Counted from the stretch's first letter, positions 1 to 13,200 are shown. The stretch is 64,000 nucleotides of DNA from Nitrospira defluvii (GCA_000196815.1 FP929003.1:2069501-2133500), one strand, 5' to 3'. Notes: generated by a model not told the origin, from the sequence alone. Program-made: numbers and translations.

Positions 1-1629
1 CGGAAACGGGAGCTGGGCTCGAACGCCTGGGCTGTGGCCGGTGCGAAAACCGAAGACGGTCGCGCCATTCTGGCCAACGATATGCACCTTGATGTCGGGG
101 TGCCGAATATCTGGTACCGAGTTCAGTTGCGATATGGACGGGTCGAAGTGGCCGGCGTGATCGTGCCGGGGATTCCCGTGGTGATCGCCGGATCCAACGG
201 CCTGGTCTCCTGGGGCATGACCAATGTCGAGGGAGATTTTCTCGACCTTGTGCGCCTCGATCTCAATCCGAACAATGCGGACGAGTATGCGACCCCTGAC
301 GGCTGGCGTCGGTTCACGATCCGCAACGAAACCATTGCCGTCAAGGGCGATCGAGACCGGGTGGTGGAATTCAAAGAGACGCTCTGGGGGCCCGTAGCCG
401 AGAAGCCATTGATGGGACATCCCGTCGCGCTACGTTGGATCGCCCTCGATCCTGACGCGGTGGACCTCGGCCTGTTGCAGATGGATCAGGCCCGGACGGT
501 GAAGGAGGCGATCGCCGTCGCCAATCGTGCCGGCGGGCCGCCGAACAATGTGGTGCTCGCGGCCGCAGATGGGCACATTGCCTGGACATTCATGGGAAGA
601 ATTCCGGTCAGGCGCGGATTCGACGGATCCGTCAGTGTGTCCTGGGCCGATGGACGGACGGGCTGGAATGGATTCATCGCGCCGGACGAACTGCCGCGGA
701 TCATCGACCCGCCATCGGGGTTCCTCGTAAGCGCCAATCACCGCATGGTGGGAGAAGAATATCCCCATGTCATCGGTCATGCCTTCGCAAACGGATACCG
801 GGCTTATCGCATCACGCAACGATTGCGCGAGAAGGACCGCTTCCATGAGACGGATTTGCTGGCACTGCAACTAGATACGACGGCGCAGTTGTACGAATTT
901 TATCGAGACCTTGTGAAACGTCTGCTGAGCGAGTCCGTCATCGAGGAGAACCCCGATCTGGCCGACGTGCGCCGTGTCGTGGCGGCGTGGGAGGGCAGGG
1001 CCGATAGCGATAGCAAAGGCTTCGGCCTGCTGGTGGCGTTCCGCCGGACGTTAGCGGCGTCCGTCTTCGCACCGTTCTTACACAGTTGCCGGGAACAGGA
1101 CGCGGGGTTCGTCTATGACGGCGACCTCGATACCCCCCTGAGGACGTTGCTGACGGAACAGGCTCCCGCCGTTCTCCCTGACCCGGCTCGATTTGCGGAC
1201 TGGAACACGTTCCTCCTCTACCAGTTGAAGCAGACCGTGGAAACGCTCAGGACCGACTACGAGCAGCTCGGTCCAGGCGACCTGAGGTGGGGAATGATGA
1301 ACCGCGTGCGTATGACCCATCCCTTGAGCGAGGCGATTCCCGGACTGGGGCGTTGGCTGGATATGAGGGATGAGGAAGCGTCCGGTTGCGGCCAATGCGT
1401 GCGGGTGCTCAGCGGAAGCCTTGCGGCCAGTCAGCGGATGGTGGTGTCGCCCTCGCACCACTCGGATGCCATCTTTCACATGCCGGGGGGCCAATCGGAA
1501 CATCCCATGTCGGCACATTACCGGGATCAACAGCGCAATTGGAGCGGGGGGCTCCCCACGCCGTTGCTGGCAGGAAGGCCGACCCACAACCTGACGTTGC
1601 AGCCGTCGGATCGTGGCGGGGCGTCATAA
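1..1629 (+). CDS. Penicillin acylase family protein (Ntn hydrolase), 5' end outside window
   Basis: The reading frame is open from base 1, so the gene starts upstream. Residues GSNAWAV (Ser codon at 19-21) match the conserved start of the beta chain of penicillin/AHL acylases, where a Ser freed by self-cleavage becomes the N-terminal nucleophile. They are followed by the family segments ILANDMHL and [12 protein letters not shown]. About 540 residues are visible, roughly a full beta chain; the signal peptide and alpha chain would lie upstream. The stop is 34 bp before the MbtH gene, on the same strand as the synthetases. In pseudomonads the relative PvdQ removes the fatty acyl chain from pyoverdine precursors, so maturation of an acylated siderophore is plausible here (inference). 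AHL or beta-lactam side-chain hydrolysis are alternatives. The family call is secure; the substrate is unknown. Confidence 0.88.
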   Translation, partial: RKRELGSNAWAVAGAKTEDGRAILANDMHLDVGVPNIWYRVQLRYGRVEVAGVIVPGIPVVIAGSNGLVSWGMTNVEGDFLDLVRLDLNPNNADEYATPDGWRRFTIRNETIAVKGDRDRVVEFKETLWGPVAEKPLMGHPVALRWIALDPDAVDLGLLQMDQARTVKEAIAVANRAGGPPNNVVLAAADGHIAWTFMGRIPVRRGFDGSVSVSWADGRTGWNGFIAPDELPRIIDPPSGFLVSANHRMVGEEYPHVIGHAFANGYRAYRITQRLREKDRFHETDLLALQLDTTAQLYEFYRDLVKRLLSESVIEENPDLADVRRVVAAWEGRADSDSKGFGLLVAFRRTLAASVFAPFLHSCREQDAGFVYDGDLDTPLRTLLTEQAPAVLPDPARFADWNTFLLYQLKQTVETLRTDYEQLGPGDLRWGMMNRVRMTHPLSEAIPGLGRWLDMRDEEASGCGQCVRVLSGSLAASQRMVVSPSHHSDAIFHMPGGQSEHPMSAHYRDQQRNWSGGLPTPLLAGRPTHNLTLQPSDRGGAS

Positions 1630-1663
1630 CGTTGCAGTTCATTCTCACCAACAAGGAGGCATC

Positions 1664-1909
1664 ATGGGACAGGACGAGCAGGAAGATATGACGGTGTACA
1701 AGGTCGTGGTGAACCACGAAGAACAGTATTCGATCTGGCCTTCTTATCGCGAAAATCCATTGGGATGGCAGGACGCGGGCAAGACCGGCCTGAAGGAGGA
1801 GTGCCTGTCATACATCAAGGAAGTCTGGACGGATATGCGGCCGCTGAGTTTACGCAAGTGGATGGCGGAGCAGGCCGAACAGGCGGACAAGACGGCGGCC
1901 CCATGCTGA
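1664..1909 (+). CDS. MbtH-like protein
   Basis: An 81-residue protein carrying the MbtH signature: N-x-E-x-Q-x-S-x-W-P ([10 protein letters not shown]), then P-x-G-W (PLGW) and W-T-D-x-R-P-x-S-L-R ([10 protein letters not shown]). MbtH proteins bind adenylation domains and are often needed for their folding or activity. The start at 1664 is chosen because AAGGAGG lies at 1653-1659 with proper spacing; the upstream in-frame codons run into the end of the acylase gene. The 3' end overlaps the thioesterase start at 1903 by 7 bp, indicating translational coupling. It probably serves several of the eight A domains encoded downstream. Confidence 0.95.
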   Translation: MGQDEQEDMTVYKVVVNHEEQYSIWPSYRENPLGWQDAGKTGLKEECLSYIKEVWTDMRPLSLRKWMAEQAEQADKTAAPC

Positions 1910-2664
1910 CGGCGGCGGATCGGCGGCCTTGGATCGTCACATGCCGTCGCGGTGATGGTCTGCGGCTGATCTGTTTCCCCTATGCGGGGGGCGGGCCGTC
2001 GCTGTTCCGTGGTTGGCCGTTGGAGGTCTCTCAGCAGGTCGAGATCTGTGCCGTGCAACTGCCGGGCAGGGAGGCGCGGATGAAGGAACCGCCGATCGGC
2101 GACCTTCGTCGGCTGGTGGCGGAGTTGGCCGATGTGATCGAACCGTCTCTCGACCGGCCTTTCGCCCTCTTCGGTCATAGCGTCGGAGGACTGGTCGCCT
2201 TCGAGTTCGCGCGTGAACTGCGTCGCCGTTACGGCGTTGAACCCGTGCACCTCTTCGTCTCCGGATGCCCTGCGCCGGAGTTGACCGACGACGACCGCCT
2301 CAGCGAGTTGCCGGACGGCGAGTTTCTCGAACGGATGCGACGGTTCAACGGCACGCCGCGTGAGATCCTGGAGCATACCGAAATGATGGAGTTGGTCCTG
2401 CCGACGCTCCGTGCAGATTTCTCCCTGCGCGACACCTACCGCCATCGCACGGAATCGCCGTTGGGCTGCGCCATCTCGGCATTCGGAGGCATGGCCGACC
2501 GGGCCGTCGCGGTCGATAAGCTGACTCCCTGGAGCGCGCATACGACCGGGGGATTCCAACTGTGGCTGTTCCAAGGCGATCACTTTTTTGTCCGCACCGC
2601 TCAAGCGGCGGTGGTGGAGGCCGTGATGTTGCTTCTGCAACCGCACATGTCGCCGCGGCTGTGA
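1903..2664 (+). CDS. Type II thioesterase (NRPS editing)
   Basis: A 253-residue alpha/beta hydrolase of the RifR/GrsT type. Visible features are the N-terminal [14 protein letters not shown] stretch typical of external thioesterases, the nucleophile motif GHSVGG, and a C-terminal GDHFFV that supplies the catalytic His. Type II thioesterases clear wrongly primed or stalled thiol arms of synthetases. The start is the ATG at 1903, inside the last codons of the MbtH gene, giving the usual total length; an earlier in-frame start would add about 46 residues of MbtH-overlapping sequence with no family match. The next gene starts 51 bp downstream. It is distinct from the integrated terminal TE of the fourth synthetase. 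Confidence 0.93.
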   Translation: MLTAADRRPWIVTCRRGDGLRLICFPYAGGGPSLFRGWPLEVSQQVEICAVQLPGREARMKEPPIGDLRRLVAELADVIEPSLDRPFALFGHSVGGLVAFEFARELRRRYGVEPVHLFVSGCPAPELTDDDRLSELPDGEFLERMRRFNGTPREILEHTEMMELVLPTLRADFSLRDTYRHRTESPLGCAISAFGGMADRAVAVDKLTPWSAHTTGGFQLWLFQGDHFFVRTAQAAVVEAVMLLLQPHMSPRL

Positions 2665-2715
2665 GGCAGACGGTCGGCAGCACGCAGGCATTCAACCATG
2701 AGGGGGAGGTATTCG

Positions 2716-3750
2716 ATGAACCATGAGTCAGGAGCGTCCTGCGGAACGCGTCCCGGAGTGAACGGCATGGTGACGAGGAACGGCGGTCTCATGATCGAGC
2801 CCCTCTCGTCCGACGGCAGTCTTCCCCTGGTGGTGACACCGGTGGAGGAGAGAGCACTGGACGGCTACCTCGCCGCCGCGCGCCACTATGCGGAGGCATT
2901 TCTGCCGGTCAGCGGTGGCCTGCTCTTCCGCGGCTTGCCGATCCGATCCGTTGCGGACTTCGAGTCGTTCGTCGGCGGGTTCACGTCGTCGTTGGTGTCC
3001 TACGAATTCGGCTCGACCCCCCGGTCGCGCGTGCAGCGACAGGTCTACACCTCAACCGAATACCCGCCGCATCAACATATCCCGCTCCACAACGAACAGG
3101 CCTATACGAGGGAATGGCCGATGAAGATCTGGTTTTATTGCGGGCAGGCCCCCGAGGAGGGAGGCTACACCCCGATTGCGGACAGCCGAGAGGTCTATCG
3201 CCGGATTCCGGCCTGCATCCGGGAACGCTTCAACCGGAATCAGATCATGTATGTGCGCAACTATGGCAACGGCCTGGATGTGCCCTGGCAAAAGGTGTTC
3301 AACACGGAAGACCCTGCGGTGGTGGAAGCATTCTGCCGGACGAATGGAATTCTGTACGAGTGGAAAGCCGACGGCGAATTGCGCACCAGGCAGGTGGCGC
3401 AGGCGATCGCGGTCCATCCCCTGACGGGCGAAACGGTCTGGTTCAATCAGGCGCATCTGTTTCATGTCTCCAATCTGGAACCGGCGGTGCGTGAGGACCT
3501 GTTGGCCGTCGTGGCGGAGGAAGACCTGCCCCGAAATGCCTGTTACGGAGACGGCAGCCCGATCGAGTCCGATCTGCTGGATGAAATTCGCGACGTCTAT
3601 CGGAGCGTGGCCGTGCAATTCTCCTGGCAGGAGGGCGATGTGATGATGCTCGACAACATGCTGGCCGCCCATGGCCGCACGCCTTTCAAGGGCCGGCGGA
3701 AGATTCTGGTGGCCATGGCGGAATCTTGCAGAGTCGGTCGTCCATGCTAA
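2716..3750 (+). CDS. SyrP-like Fe(II)/2-oxoglutarate-dependent aspartyl beta-hydroxylase (stand-alone)
   Basis: A 344-residue enzyme of the TauD/clavaminate-synthase-like superfamily, closest in style to SyrP, which hydroxylates carrier-bound Asp at the beta carbon. The metal triad is visible as HNE (H125, E127) and a distal His at about 319 ([11 protein letters not shown]), with Arg residues behind it for 2-oxoglutarate. Family segments [21 protein letters not shown] and [12 protein letters not shown] are present. The ATG at 2716 is preferred over 2698 because GGGGGAGG lies at 2702-2709. The gene sits between the thioesterase and the first synthetase, and its stop overlaps the next start. 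Two Asp modules exist downstream and a second hydroxylase is fused to the third synthetase, so each probably serves one Asp. Beta-hydroxyaspartate is a common bidentate iron ligand in siderophores. Confidence 0.92.
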   Translation: MNHESGASCGTRPGVNGMVTRNGGLMIEPLSSDGSLPLVVTPVEERALDGYLAAARHYAEAFLPVSGGLLFRGLPIRSVADFESFVGGFTSSLVSYEFGSTPRSRVQRQVYTSTEYPPHQHIPLHNEQAYTREWPMKIWFYCGQAPEEGGYTPIADSREVYRRIPACIRERFNRNQIMYVRNYGNGLDVPWQKVFNTEDPAVVEAFCRTNGILYEWKADGELRTRQVAQAIAVHPLTGETVWFNQAHLFHVSNLEPAVREDLLAVVAEEDLPRNACYGDGSPIESDLLDEIRDVYRSVAVQFSWQEGDVMMLDNMLAAHGRTPFKGRRKILVAMAESCRVGRPC

Positions 3751-6700
3751 TGCCCCACGATCAGACGCAAGACCCGCTGGCCGATGTTCATGGATCGGAG
3801 CCGGAGCAGTACCTGTTTCCCATGAGTTTCGGGCAACGGCGGCTCTGGTTTCTTTCGCAGTTGGAACCGGAGAGCGCCTCCTATAACACGGCCATTGCTG
3901 TGCGGATGAAGGGGCGGGTGGATCGCCGGCTCCTGGTGGATTGTTTCAACCGCATCGTGGAACGGCATGAAGTCCTGCGCACGAGCTTCAGCACCGAACA
4001 CGGGGAGCCGGTTCAGATCATCGCGACCGTTGGTCGAGTGACATTGGAGACCGACCTGGTGGCGAATCAACCGGAAGCCATCCTGGTCGCCGCGCGTGAC
4101 GAAGCGCAACGTCCGTTCAATCTTCAGCAGGCGCCGCTGCTCCGGTTACGCCTGTTCGACATCGCAGACGATGATCATCTGTTGGTCGTCACTCTGCACC
4201 ATATCGTGTGTGACGGATGGTCGGCACAGATCCTGGCGCGGGAATTTGCGCAGCTGTATGTCGAGGCGGTGGAGGAGACCGATGCCCCCTTGCCTGCGCT
4301 CCCCATCCAATATGCGGACTATGCGGAATGGCAACGCGGGTGGCTGCAGGGAGCGGTCCTCGATCGGCACCTGGCCTATTGGACCCGGCACCTGGCTGGA
4401 GACCTCCCGGTCATCGAACTCCCGACCGACCGTCCGCGCGGGGCCGTGCAAACGTCGTCGGGCAGCCGGTATGTCTTTACTCTGCCGCAGTTCGTGGCCG
4501 ACGGGTTGCGGGAACTCAGCCGGCGCCACAACGTGACTCTCTTCATGACCCTGTTGGCCGCGTGCCAGACCTGGCTCATGCGCTATACGGGCATCGGCGA
4601 TGTCTGTGTCGGCACCCCCATTGCCTGCCGGACCAAACGCGAGACGGAAGATCTCATCGGCTTTTTCGCGAATACCCTCGTCCTGCGTACGGATCTTTCG
4701 CAAAATCCGACCTTCCCGCAGTTGCTCGAACGGGTCCGTGAAGTCGTGCTCGGAGGGCAGGAGCATCAGGAGTTGCCGTTCGAGGAACTCGTCGATGCGT
4801 TGAAGCCCGCGCGGGCCCTGAGCCATTCGCCGCTCTTCCAGGTGTTGTTTGCGCTACAGACGACGTTGGCTGAAGCCGTTCGCTTGCCCGGGTTGCACGT
4901 CGAGATCACCGAGGTCGATGCGGCAGCCGCGAAGTTCGATCTCTCGCTGGACATGGCCGAGACGGAGGCGGGCCTGGAGGGAGCCCTCGAATACAACACC
5001 GATCTGTTCGATGCGGCGACCGTTGCCCGCATGGCCGGACATTTCCAGACCCTGTTGGCCGGCATCGTCGAGACGCCGGATTGCAGACTGCATGAGTTGC
5101 CGCTTCTGTCGGTCGAAGAGCGGCAAGAGGCTCTGCTGGTCGGGCCTGATGACCGCGTCACAGACGAGTGTTTCGACTTTGCCGCCGCATTCTCGGCCCA
5201 AGTCGAGCGGAGTCCGGATGCCGTTGCCGTCGAATGCCGGGGGGAAATCAGGACGTATGCCGAGTTGAATCGGGAGGCCGAGCGGATCGCTCGCGCACTG
5301 ACCGTCTCCGGCATCGGCCCGGACAAGATCGTCGCCCTGCTGCTGGACCGCGGCATTGGTCTCCTCACGGCCATCGTGGGGGTGTTGAAGGCGGGCGGGG
5401 CGTACCTGCCGCTGGATCCCTCCCACCCTCCGGCCCGTTGGGGCGAATTGATTCACTCGAGCGCGGCGTCCGTTGTCATGGCGAGTGAGTCCTATCGCGC
5501 TCGTGTCGCGGAGTCCTCTCCGCGGTTCGCATCCGGCGACACGATTCTGCTCGCTATCGAGGACTGTGAGGGAAATACAGAGAACGCGTCGCCTCCTCCC
5601 TGTATCTGCTCGCCGGACCAATTGGCCTACGTCATCTACACCTCCGGCTCGACCGGCATTCCCAAGGGCGCCATGGTGACGCAGCGAGGCTTGATGAACC
5701 ACCTCTGGAGCAAGCGGGACTCGTTGGGGCTGGGTGCCGATGACGTCGTCGCACAGACGGCCTCGGCCTGTTTCGACATTTCCGTCTGGCAGCACCTGGC
5801 CGCGCTCATCTGCGGTGGACGGACCCTGATCGTGCCGGATGACGAGGCCCGTGATCCGGTGCGGCTCGTGATCTGTCTCGAACGCGATGCGGTCACCGTC
5901 GCAGAAACTGTGCCGGCGCTGCTCAAGGGCATAGTGGATGGGCCACAAGCAGCCGACGTCCCCCTGCGATCGTTACGGTGGCTGTTGCCTACGGGTGAAG
6001 CGCTGCCGCCGCCGCTCTGCCGCGAGTGGCTGCGACGGTACCCCCATGTGCCGCTGGTGAATGCCTATGGCCCGGCCGAATGTGCCGATGACGTCGCGAC
6101 GGCGACGATCGCCTCGCCTCCGGCTGCCGATGAGCTCTGTATGCCGATCGGGCGGCCCATTCGGCGGACGCGACTCATCGTGGTGGATCGATGGCTGGCG
6201 CCGGTGCCGGTCGGAGTGCCCGGTGAACTCTGCATCGGCGGCATCGGGGTCGGACGGGGCTACCTGCAGGATCCTGCTCGCACGGCTGCCGCCTTCGTGC
6301 CCGACCCCTTCGGAACGGAGCCTGGTGCGCGCCTCTACCGAACCGGAGACCTGGTGCGCCGTCGAAAAGACGGCAGCCTGGAATTTCTTGGCCGGGTGGA
6401 CCATCAAATCAAATTGCGCGGGGTGCGGATCGAACCGGGAGAAATCGATGCGCGTCTTCGGGAGCTGGCGGGAGTTCGGGACGCCGTCACGGTGGTGCGA
6501 GAAGATCGGCCGGGCCAGAAACGCTTGGTGGCCTATGTCGTGACGAGCGACCAGGCGGCGTCGTCGATCGAGACATGGCGCGCTCCGCTACGCTCTCAAT
6601 TGCCTGAAGTGATGATCCCGTCGCGGTTCGTCCGACTTGATGCTCTTCCCCGCACGCCGAACGGCAAGGTGGATCGAGCGTCGTTGCCGGTTCCCGACGA

Positions 6701-9700
6701 CCCGGGTGACGAGGGCTACGCGGCCCCCCGTAACTCAGTTGAAGCGCAGGTGGCGCTGATCTGGGCGGAGGTGTTGCAACGGGATCGGGTCGGAATCCAC
6801 GACAACTTTTTCGAGCTCGGCGGCGATTCCATTTTAAGTCTCGAGGTGGTGAGCCGGGCCCGGCAGGCCGGTTTCAACCTGACGCCGCGGCAGGTCTTCC
6901 AACATCAGACTGTGGCGGAACTGACAGCATTGCTGGCGCAGTCGATCGAAGTCCCTCCGGCGATCACTGACGAAGAGCTCTCGGCTGAACTGGTCGACGC
7001 GGCGACGGGCGCGGCGGCGAAGGCCGCCTGCGCGAATTATGAGGATGTCTACCCGCTGAGCCCTCTGCAGCAGGGGCTTCTCTTTCATAGTCTGTATGCC
7101 CCGGCCTCCGGCGTCTATATCGAGCAGATGAGTTGGCGGATGGCGGGCGAACTGGACGTGCCGGCGTTCCGCGAGGCGTGGCAGCAGACCGTCGCTCGTC
7201 ACCCGCTGTTACGGACGAGGTTTCTGTGGCGGGAAGTGTCGTCGCCGATTCAGATCGTGCTGCCGGCCGCCGAGATTGCGTGGCGCGAGGTGGATGGACA
7301 GGACGGTTCACCCAGCGACCGGGCGGCCCGGTTCAGCCGATTGGTGGAGGAGGATCGGCTGACGGATTTCGACTTCGAACGGCCGCCCTTGATGCGGATC
7401 CTGTTGTTTCGCGTCGGCCGGGACTCCTACGACGTGCTCTGGACGCACCACCACATCCTCATGGACGGATGGTGTCTGCCGATTCTGTTGCAGGAAGTCT
7501 TGACGGCATACCAAGCCTTGCGGCGAGGAGCGGCTCCGTTGTTCGAACCTGTCGTGCCCTATCGGCATCACATCGTTCGGCTTCTTGGACAGGATCAGGC
7601 CGAGGCCGAGCGATTTTGGCGTACGGCCTTGAAGGGAGTCACGACGCCGACGGTTCTGGGCGAAGAGGTCGCGCCCGAAGAGGCCGGTCAACAACGCTCA
7701 AGCGGCACCGCCGCCATCACGCTGTCGCCCGAGGCCAGCGCGCAGTTGCTCCTGTTCGCACAGAGGCATCATGTGACGCTCAATACCCTCGTGCAGGGCG
7801 CGTGGGCACTGTTGTTGAGCCGGTACAGCCGAGAGTCGGAGGTGCTGTTCGGTACGACCGTGTCCGGCCGGTCTGCCGACATGCCCGGGATCGAACGGAT
7901 GGTCGGTCTATTCATCAACACCCTTCCGCTGCGGGTCCGGGTGGCTCCGGACGCCGTCCTCTCTGAATGGCTGCGAGCTCTGCTGGAGCACAACAGTGAA
8001 CTACGGCAATTTGAACAGACGCCCCTGGTGCAGATCCAAGGCTGGAGCGGCGTGCCTCGCGGGCAAGCCCTCTTCGAGAGTCTCATCGTCTTCGACAACC
8101 ACCCGTTGGATGAGTCGTTGGAGCAAACAACGGGCCTCACCATTCACGCGGTCACACTCCAAGGACAGACGAATTATCCCCTGACGCTCAACGTGTTACC
8201 CGGACAGGAACTGACGCTCTCGCTCTGGTATCACCGGAACCGGTTCCGCGACGAGACTGCTACCCGCATGGTGCGGCAGCTCGAGACGCTGCTCACGGCC
8301 ATGATACAGAACCCTCATGCGCGCCTGGGTCTCCTTCCGCTGCTGGCGGCGGCGGAGCGGTCGCAGGTGGTGGAGGCGTGGAACCGGACGGGGCGGGCGT
8401 ATCCGGCGGGGGCGGTGCCGGCGCAGATTGCGGCGCAGGCGGCGCGGACGCCGGAGGCCGTGGCCGTGCGGGCCGGCCGGACGACGGTGACCTATGCGGC
8501 CTTACTCGCGCAGGCGTCCCGACTCGCCCAAGCGCTCCAGGCGCGCGGGATCGGCCCGGAAGGCCTGGTCGCCGTGGCGCTGGAACGGTCGGTGGATTTG
8601 GTCGTGGCGCTGCTCGGCACCTGGTACGCGGGCGCCGCCTTCGTGCCCCTGGATCCGACCTATCCCACCGAGCGGCTGCGGTACATGCTGCAGGACAGCC
8701 AGGCCGCGCTGCTGCTGACCGACGCCGTCCAGGCCGCGCGCCTGGCGCACGACGGCCCGACCCTCTGCCTGGATCGGGACCGCACCACCCTCGACGGGTA
8801 TCCCCTGACCCCGCCGGTACAGGCGACCACCGGAACGCAGCTGGCCTATGTCCTCTACACCTCCGGCTCCACCGGGCAGCCGAAAGGCGCCGGCAACAGC
8901 CACGCGGGCCTCCGCAACCGGCTCCAATGGATGCAAGAGGCCTATGGGCTGACGCCGGCGGACCGCGTCCTCCAGAAGACCCCGATCAGCTTCGACGTCT
9001 CCGTGTGGGAATTCTTCTGGCCGCTGCTCGTCGGCGCCGAACTGGTCATGGCCGAGCCCGGCGCCCACAAGGACCCGGCCCGGCTGATCCAGCATATCGT
9101 GGAGCAGGGCATCACCACCCTGCACTTTGTCCCGCCCATGTTGCAGGCCTTCATCGACCAGCCCGGCGTCGAGACCTGCCGGAGCCTCCGGCAGATGCTC
9201 TGTAGCGGCGAAGCCCTGCCGGCTACGCTGCCGCCGCGGGTGCAGCAGCGGCTGCCGGAGGTCGCCCTGCATAACCTCTATGGCCCCACCGAAGCCGCCA
9301 TCGACGTCACCGCCTGGACCTGTCCGACGCCCCCCGCCGCTACTGTGCCCATCGGGCGGCCCATCGCGAATCTCCAGATCTATGTGCTGGATCCCCAGGG
9401 CGAACCGGTGCCGATCGGCGTGCCGGGGGAGTGCTACATCGGCGGGATCGGGGTGGGGCGGGGCTACCATCGGCGGCCGGACCTGACGGCCGCGCGGTTT
9501 GTGCCGGACCCCTTCAGTGAGCAGCCGGGGCAGCGGCTCTATCGGACCGGCGATCTCGTGCGGTACCGGCCCGACGGCGCCATCGAATACCTGGGGCGGT
9601 TGGACCATCAAGTCAAGATCCGGGGCGTGCGCATCGAGTTGGGCGAAGTGGAGGCGGCCCTGCGGCAGCAGCCGGGGATCCGGGAGGCCGTGGTGCTGGC

Positions 9701-10262
9701 GCGCCGGGACGGTCCCGGCGGAGCCCGGCTCGTCGGGTATGTGACGACGGTCCCGGAGCCGCCCTTCGACGCGGCCGGCTTGCGGCAGGCGCTCGCGCAG
9801 ACGCTGCCGGAGTATCTGGTGCCGGCGGTCATCGTACGACTGGCGCAGCTGCCCCTGAGCCCGAACGGGAAGGTGGATCGCCGGGCCCTGCCCGCGCCGG
9901 AGGTGGAGGCGCAGCGCACCCAGGCCTATGCCGAGCCGACGACGGCCACCGAGCAGCAGCTGGCCGCTATCTGGGCCCAGGTGCTCGGCCTCGCCCGGGT
10001 CGGCCGCCACGACAACTTCTTCGAACTCGGCGGCGATTCGATCACAAGTTTACAGGTCCTCGCCAAGGCTCACCGTGAGGGCATCACGCTGACTCCGAAG
10101 CAACTCTTTGAGCATCCGACCATCGCGTCGGCCGCTGCCGTCGCGGTGATCGGAACCGCCGAGGCCATGCCCCCGTTGCCGGATGAGAAGCGGGCGGATG
10201 GGATTGTGGACGTGGAATTGAGCGACGAGGAGATGGAGAACCTCTTGAAGGAGATTGGATAG
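3744..10262 (+). CDS. Non-ribosomal peptide synthetase 1, C-A-T-C-A(Ser)-T
   Basis: A protein of about 2172 residues with two modules. C1 has intact HHIVCDG at residues 152-158. A1 has TSGSTG near 632 and a FDISVW core at 678; reading it against GrsA gives DIWELTADD plus Lys, where E278 and D331 resemble codes for diamino acids (Orn/Dab), but I cannot name the residue. T1 carries its phosphopantetheine Ser at 1029 (GGDS). C2 has HHILMDG at 1236. A2 has TSGSTG near 1705 and code DVWHLSLID plus Lys, the classical serine code. T2 Ser is 2099. The C terminus is acidic ([14 protein letters not shown]), a possible docking tail. There is no starter A domain, so C1 may condense an acyl starter, although its [10 protein letters not shown] start looks like an ordinary LCL domain. 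The ATG at 3744 overlaps the hydroxylase stop; 3750 is an equal alternative. Confidence 0.95.
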   Translation: MLMPHDQTQDPLADVHGSEPEQYLFPMSFGQRRLWFLSQLEPESASYNTAIAVRMKGRVDRRLLVDCFNRIVERHEVLRTSFSTEHGEPVQIIATVGRVTLETDLVANQPEAILVAARDEAQRPFNLQQAPLLRLRLFDIADDDHLLVVTLHHIVCDGWSAQILAREFAQLYVEAVEETDAPLPALPIQYADYAEWQRGWLQGAVLDRHLAYWTRHLAGDLPVIELPTDRPRGAVQTSSGSRYVFTLPQFVADGLRELSRRHNVTLFMTLLAACQTWLMRYTGIGDVCVGTPIACRTKRETEDLIGFFANTLVLRTDLSQNPTFPQLLERVREVVLGGQEHQELPFEELVDALKPARALSHSPLFQVLFALQTTLAEAVRLPGLHVEITEVDAAAAKFDLSLDMAETEAGLEGALEYNTDLFDAATVARMAGHFQTLLAGIVETPDCRLHELPLLSVEERQEALLVGPDDRVTDECFDFAAAFSAQVERSPDAVAVECRGEIRTYAELNREAERIARALTVSGIGPDKIVALLLDRGIGLLTAIVGVLKAGGAYLPLDPSHPPARWGELIHSSAASVVMASESYRARVAESSPRFASGDTILLAIEDCEGNTENASPPPCICSPDQLAYVIYTSGSTGIPKGAMVTQRGLMNHLWSKRDSLGLGADDVVAQTASACFDISVWQHLAALICGGRTLIVPDDEARDPVRLVICLERDAVTVAETVPALLKGIVDGPQAADVPLRSLRWLLPTGEALPPPLCREWLRRYPHVPLVNAYGPAECADDVATATIASPPAADELCMPIGRPIRRTRLIVVDRWLAPVPVGVPGELCIGGIGVGRGYLQDPARTAAAFVPDPFGTEPGARLYRTGDLVRRRKDGSLEFLGRVDHQIKLRGVRIEPGEIDARLRELAGVRDAVTVVREDRPGQKRLVAYVVTSDQAASSIETWRAPLRSQLPEVMIPSRFVRLDALPRTPNGKVDRASLPVPDDPGDEGYAAPRNSVEAQVALIWAEVLQRDRVGIHDNFFELGGDSILSLEVVSRARQAGFNLTPRQVFQHQTVAELTALLAQSIEVPPAITDEELSAELVDAATGAAAKAACANYEDVYPLSPLQQGLLFHSLYAPASGVYIEQMSWRMAGELDVPAFREAWQQTVARHPLLRTRFLWREVSSPIQIVLPAAEIAWREVDGQDGSPSDRAARFSRLVEEDRLTDFDFERPPLMRILLFRVGRDSYDVLWTHHHILMDGWCLPILLQEVLTAYQALRRGAAPLFEPVVPYRHHIVRLLGQDQAEAERFWRTALKGVTTPTVLGEEVAPEEAGQQRSSGTAAITLSPEASAQLLLFAQRHHVTLNTLVQGAWALLLSRYSRESEVLFGTTVSGRSADMPGIERMVGLFINTLPLRVRVAPDAVLSEWLRALLEHNSELRQFEQTPLVQIQGWSGVPRGQALFESLIVFDNHPLDESLEQTTGLTIHAVTLQGQTNYPLTLNVLPGQELTLSLWYHRNRFRDETATRMVRQLETLLTAMIQNPHARLGLLPLLAAAERSQVVEAWNRTGRAYPAGAVPAQIAAQAARTPEAVAVRAGRTTVTYAALLAQASRLAQALQARGIGPEGLVAVALERSVDLVVALLGTWYAGAAFVPLDPTYPTERLRYMLQDSQAALLLTDAVQAARLAHDGPTLCLDRDRTTLDGYPLTPPVQATTGTQLAYVLYTSGSTGQPKGAGNSHAGLRNRLQWMQEAYGLTPADRVLQKTPISFDVSVWEFFWPLLVGAELVMAEPGAHKDPARLIQHIVEQGITTLHFVPPMLQAFIDQPGVETCRSLRQMLCSGEALPATLPPRVQQRLPEVALHNLYGPTEAAIDVTAWTCPTPPAATVPIGRPIANLQIYVLDPQGEPVPIGVPGECYIGGIGVGRGYHRRPDLTAARFVPDPFSEQPGQRLYRTGDLVRYRPDGAIEYLGRLDHQVKIRGVRIELGEVEAALRQQPGIREAVVLARRDGPGGARLVGYVTTVPEPPFDAAGLRQALAQTLPEYLVPAVIVRLAQLPLSPNGKVDRRALPAPEVEAQRTQAYAEPTTATEQQLAAIWAQVLGLARVGRHDNFFELGGDSITSLQVLAKAHREGITLTPKQLFEHPTIASAAAVAVIGTAEAMPPLPDEKRADGIVDVELSDEEMENLLKEIG
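8335..10042 (+). repeat. Direct repeat copy 1: serine A-T block
   Basis: A 1708-bp segment running from the C-A linker (TTCCGCTGCTGG) through the whole Ser adenylation domain to just after the phosphopantetheine Ser codon of the T2 carrier domain. It is repeated at 14856-16563. The only difference I found is T at 8806 versus C at 15327 (Leu to Pro, in GYPLTPP versus GYPPTPP). The flanks diverge at once on both sides. Confidence 0.97.
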
Positions 10263-10264
10263 GC

Positions 10265-13200
10265 ATGCAGGCGAACAGGATCGAGCAGGGAACGGCCGAA
10301 CGCGCGGCGAGCGGAGGGCTCAAGAACATCGAGGCAATTTATCCGCTCTCTCCCATGCAGGAGGGCATGCTGTTCCATACGCTGATGAATCCCGGCACCG
10401 GCATCTACCTGATGCAGAACCGTTACTACGTGGAAGGGGAGATGGACGCCGAGCTGTTTCGGAAGGCATGGGAACAGGTCATCGCGCGTCATTCGATTCT
10501 GCGCACCTCCTTTGTCTGGAAAAGTCAGAAGCGTCCCTTGCAAGCCGTCCACAAGGAGATCGAGGTCCCGCTCGATGTCATGGACTGGAAGGGGAAGGAA
10601 CGGGCGGAGCAGACGGCCGACCTTGACGCCCTGCTGCAGCAGGAACTGGAGCAGGGGTTCGACTTCGGCAAGGCGCCGCTCATGCGCCTGCGGTTGATCC
10701 GCCTGACCGATCGCACCTATCAGTTCGTGCATAGTTTTCACCACATTCTGCTCGATGAATGGTGCATCTCACCGCTGCTGATGGATTTCCTGGCTCACTA
10801 CGAAGCCTGCGCTCAAGGCCTCGTCTGCCGGGCGGAGAAGCCCAGGCCCTATCGGGACTATATCGCCTGGCTGCAAAAACAGGATCTGGATGACGCGAAC
10901 CGGTTTTGGCGCGACTACCTGCGCGACTTCTCCACACCCACGCCGCTCGCCTACGACCGCCCGCCGCAAGGATTGGCCGATCAAAACGACGATGCGGCGG
11001 ACCACTGCGTTCATTTGAGTCCCGACCTGACGGCGAGACTCACAACCCTGGCGCAACAACATCGCGTGACGCCCAACACCTTCGTGCAGGGGGCCTGGGC
11101 GATTCTGCTCGCATATTACAGCGGAGAGCGGGACGTATTGTTCGGGGTCACGGTGGCCGGTCGTCCGACGCAACTCCTGGGTGTCGAATCGGTGCTGGGG
11201 TTGTTCATCAATACCCTGCCTCTGCGGGTCTCGGTCTCGCCGGAACAGCCGGTGCTGGCCTGGCTCAAGAATTTGCTGGCGGAGAACATCCGGCTTCGTG
11301 AGTACGAATATACCCCGCTCATTCAGATTCAACGCTCCAGCAAGGTTTCGCGCGGAGAAGCCCTCTTTCACAGCCTGTTCGTGTTCGAGAACGCGCCGGT
11401 CGACCCGGCGCTCTGCGAAGGGCGGATCATGTTCCGGGCCGAGGAAGAGCAGTATCGGGTCCACACGAACTATCCCATGACGGTCATGGGCTGGCCTGGC
11501 AAGGAACTGGGACTCAAGCTCTCCTACGACCGCCGGTTGTTTGATTCGGAGACGGTCCTCCGGATGATCGGGCACCTCAAGCGCATCCTGGAAGGTCTTA
11601 TCATGCGGCCGGACGCCCGCATCGGCGACCTGCCGTTGCTGGATCATGAGGAACGGGCATCGCTGTTGGCGCATGGGACCGGCCAGACGGAAGGACCTCG
11701 GGACGAGCGCAGTTTCGCGACGCGTTTCGAAGCGCAGGTGAGGCGGAACCCGCAAGCCGTAGCGGTGACCTGTGGCGACGGGTCGTTGACCTATGAGGCG
11801 TTGAACCGCCGGGCCAATCGACTGGCGAAGCATCTGAGGACGGCCGGAATCGACCCGGACTCGATCGTGGCCCTGCTGGATGAGCGGGGTCCGGACCTCC
11901 TGACCATGATCGTGGGTTGTTTCAAGGCCGGCGCCGCCTATCTGCCCCTCGATCCGCACCATCCGGTCGCGCGCATCGCGCGGCTGCTGGAGTTGAGCCG
12001 CGTAGCTGTCGTCGTGACTTCGTATGGGCTGAAGGCCTACCTCGACCAAGTGCTGTCGGCGATGCCGGCAGCGTCCCGCCCGCTGGTGCTGACGTTGGAC
12101 GACCTGTGGTCGGGACAGGGGTGCGACGATGATCGCCCGATACCCTCTCGGATGGATCAGCTGGCCTATGTCATCTACACGTCCGGATCGACCGGCGTCC
12201 CTAAGGGGGCGATGGTCACGATGGGCGGCATGCTCAACAACATGGAGAGCAAGCTGACCTCCCTGTCGATCGGGCCGACGGGTGTGATCGCGCAGACCGC
12301 ATCGCAATGTTTCGACATTTCAGTCTGGCAATTCCTGACCGGGCTGCTCTGCGGCGCGCGGACCCATATCGTGTCCGACGAATTGGTGCGGGAGCCGGCA
12401 CGGTTGCTCGCGCACCTGGACGAGGCCGGCGTCACCATCTATGAAGCCGTACCCGCGGTGCTGCAGGCCTTACTGGATGCGGGCGACCGGTCTGAATCCC
12501 AGCGGAGGTTCTCGCGCCTGCGCTGGGTCCTGCCGACGGGCGAGGCCCTGCCGCCGGCCCTCTGCCGCCGCTGGTTCGAGCGCCACCCGGACATTCCCTT
12601 GATGAACGCCTACGGCCCGGCGGAATGTGCCGACGATGTGGCCGTCCATCCCATTCTGGCCCCGCCGCCGGAGGATGCCGTCAGGGTCCCGATCGGGCGG
12701 GCCATCCAGCACCTGCGGCTCTATATCCTCAATCGGTTTTTTGCGCCGGTCCCGCTTGGGGTCTCGGGGGAATTGTGCATCGGCGGGGTCGGCGTCGGTC
12801 GTGGATATGTGGAGGATCGGCTCCGCACGGCGCAGGCGTTCGTGCCGGATCCCTTCTCAACTGAGCCGGGGGCGAGGCTCTATCGAACCGGCGACCTGGC
12901 CCGCTACCGTCCCGACGGCACGATCGAATACGTAGGACGCATGGACCATCAGGTCAAAGTCCGCGGATTCCGTATCGAGCTGGGTGAAATCGAATCCTGT
13001 CTCACCGATCAAGACGAGGTTCGCGAAGCGGCGGTCATCGTCCGCGAAGATCGTCCTGGGGAGCGGCGGTTGGCCGCCTATGTCGTGCCGCAGGACGGGC
13101 GGTCGATCGACAGCGAACAGCTGCGAACGGCGCTTCAGACGCAGCTCCCCGAGTACATGGTGCCGTCGATCTTCCTGACGCTCGATGCGCTGCCGCGGAC

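Noticed and set aside
8399-9205. Plus-strand frame of about 270 codons rich in Gly/Ala/Arg within the A domain
   Set aside because: It is a frame shadow; no ribosome site or recognisable fold.
8502-10010. A 502-codon open frame on the minus strand inside the Ser A domain, repeated at 15023-16531
   Set aside because: It is an antisense shadow of the GC-rich A-T block; both copies exist only because the DNA is repeated. No family features, and the plus-strand frame is unmistakable.
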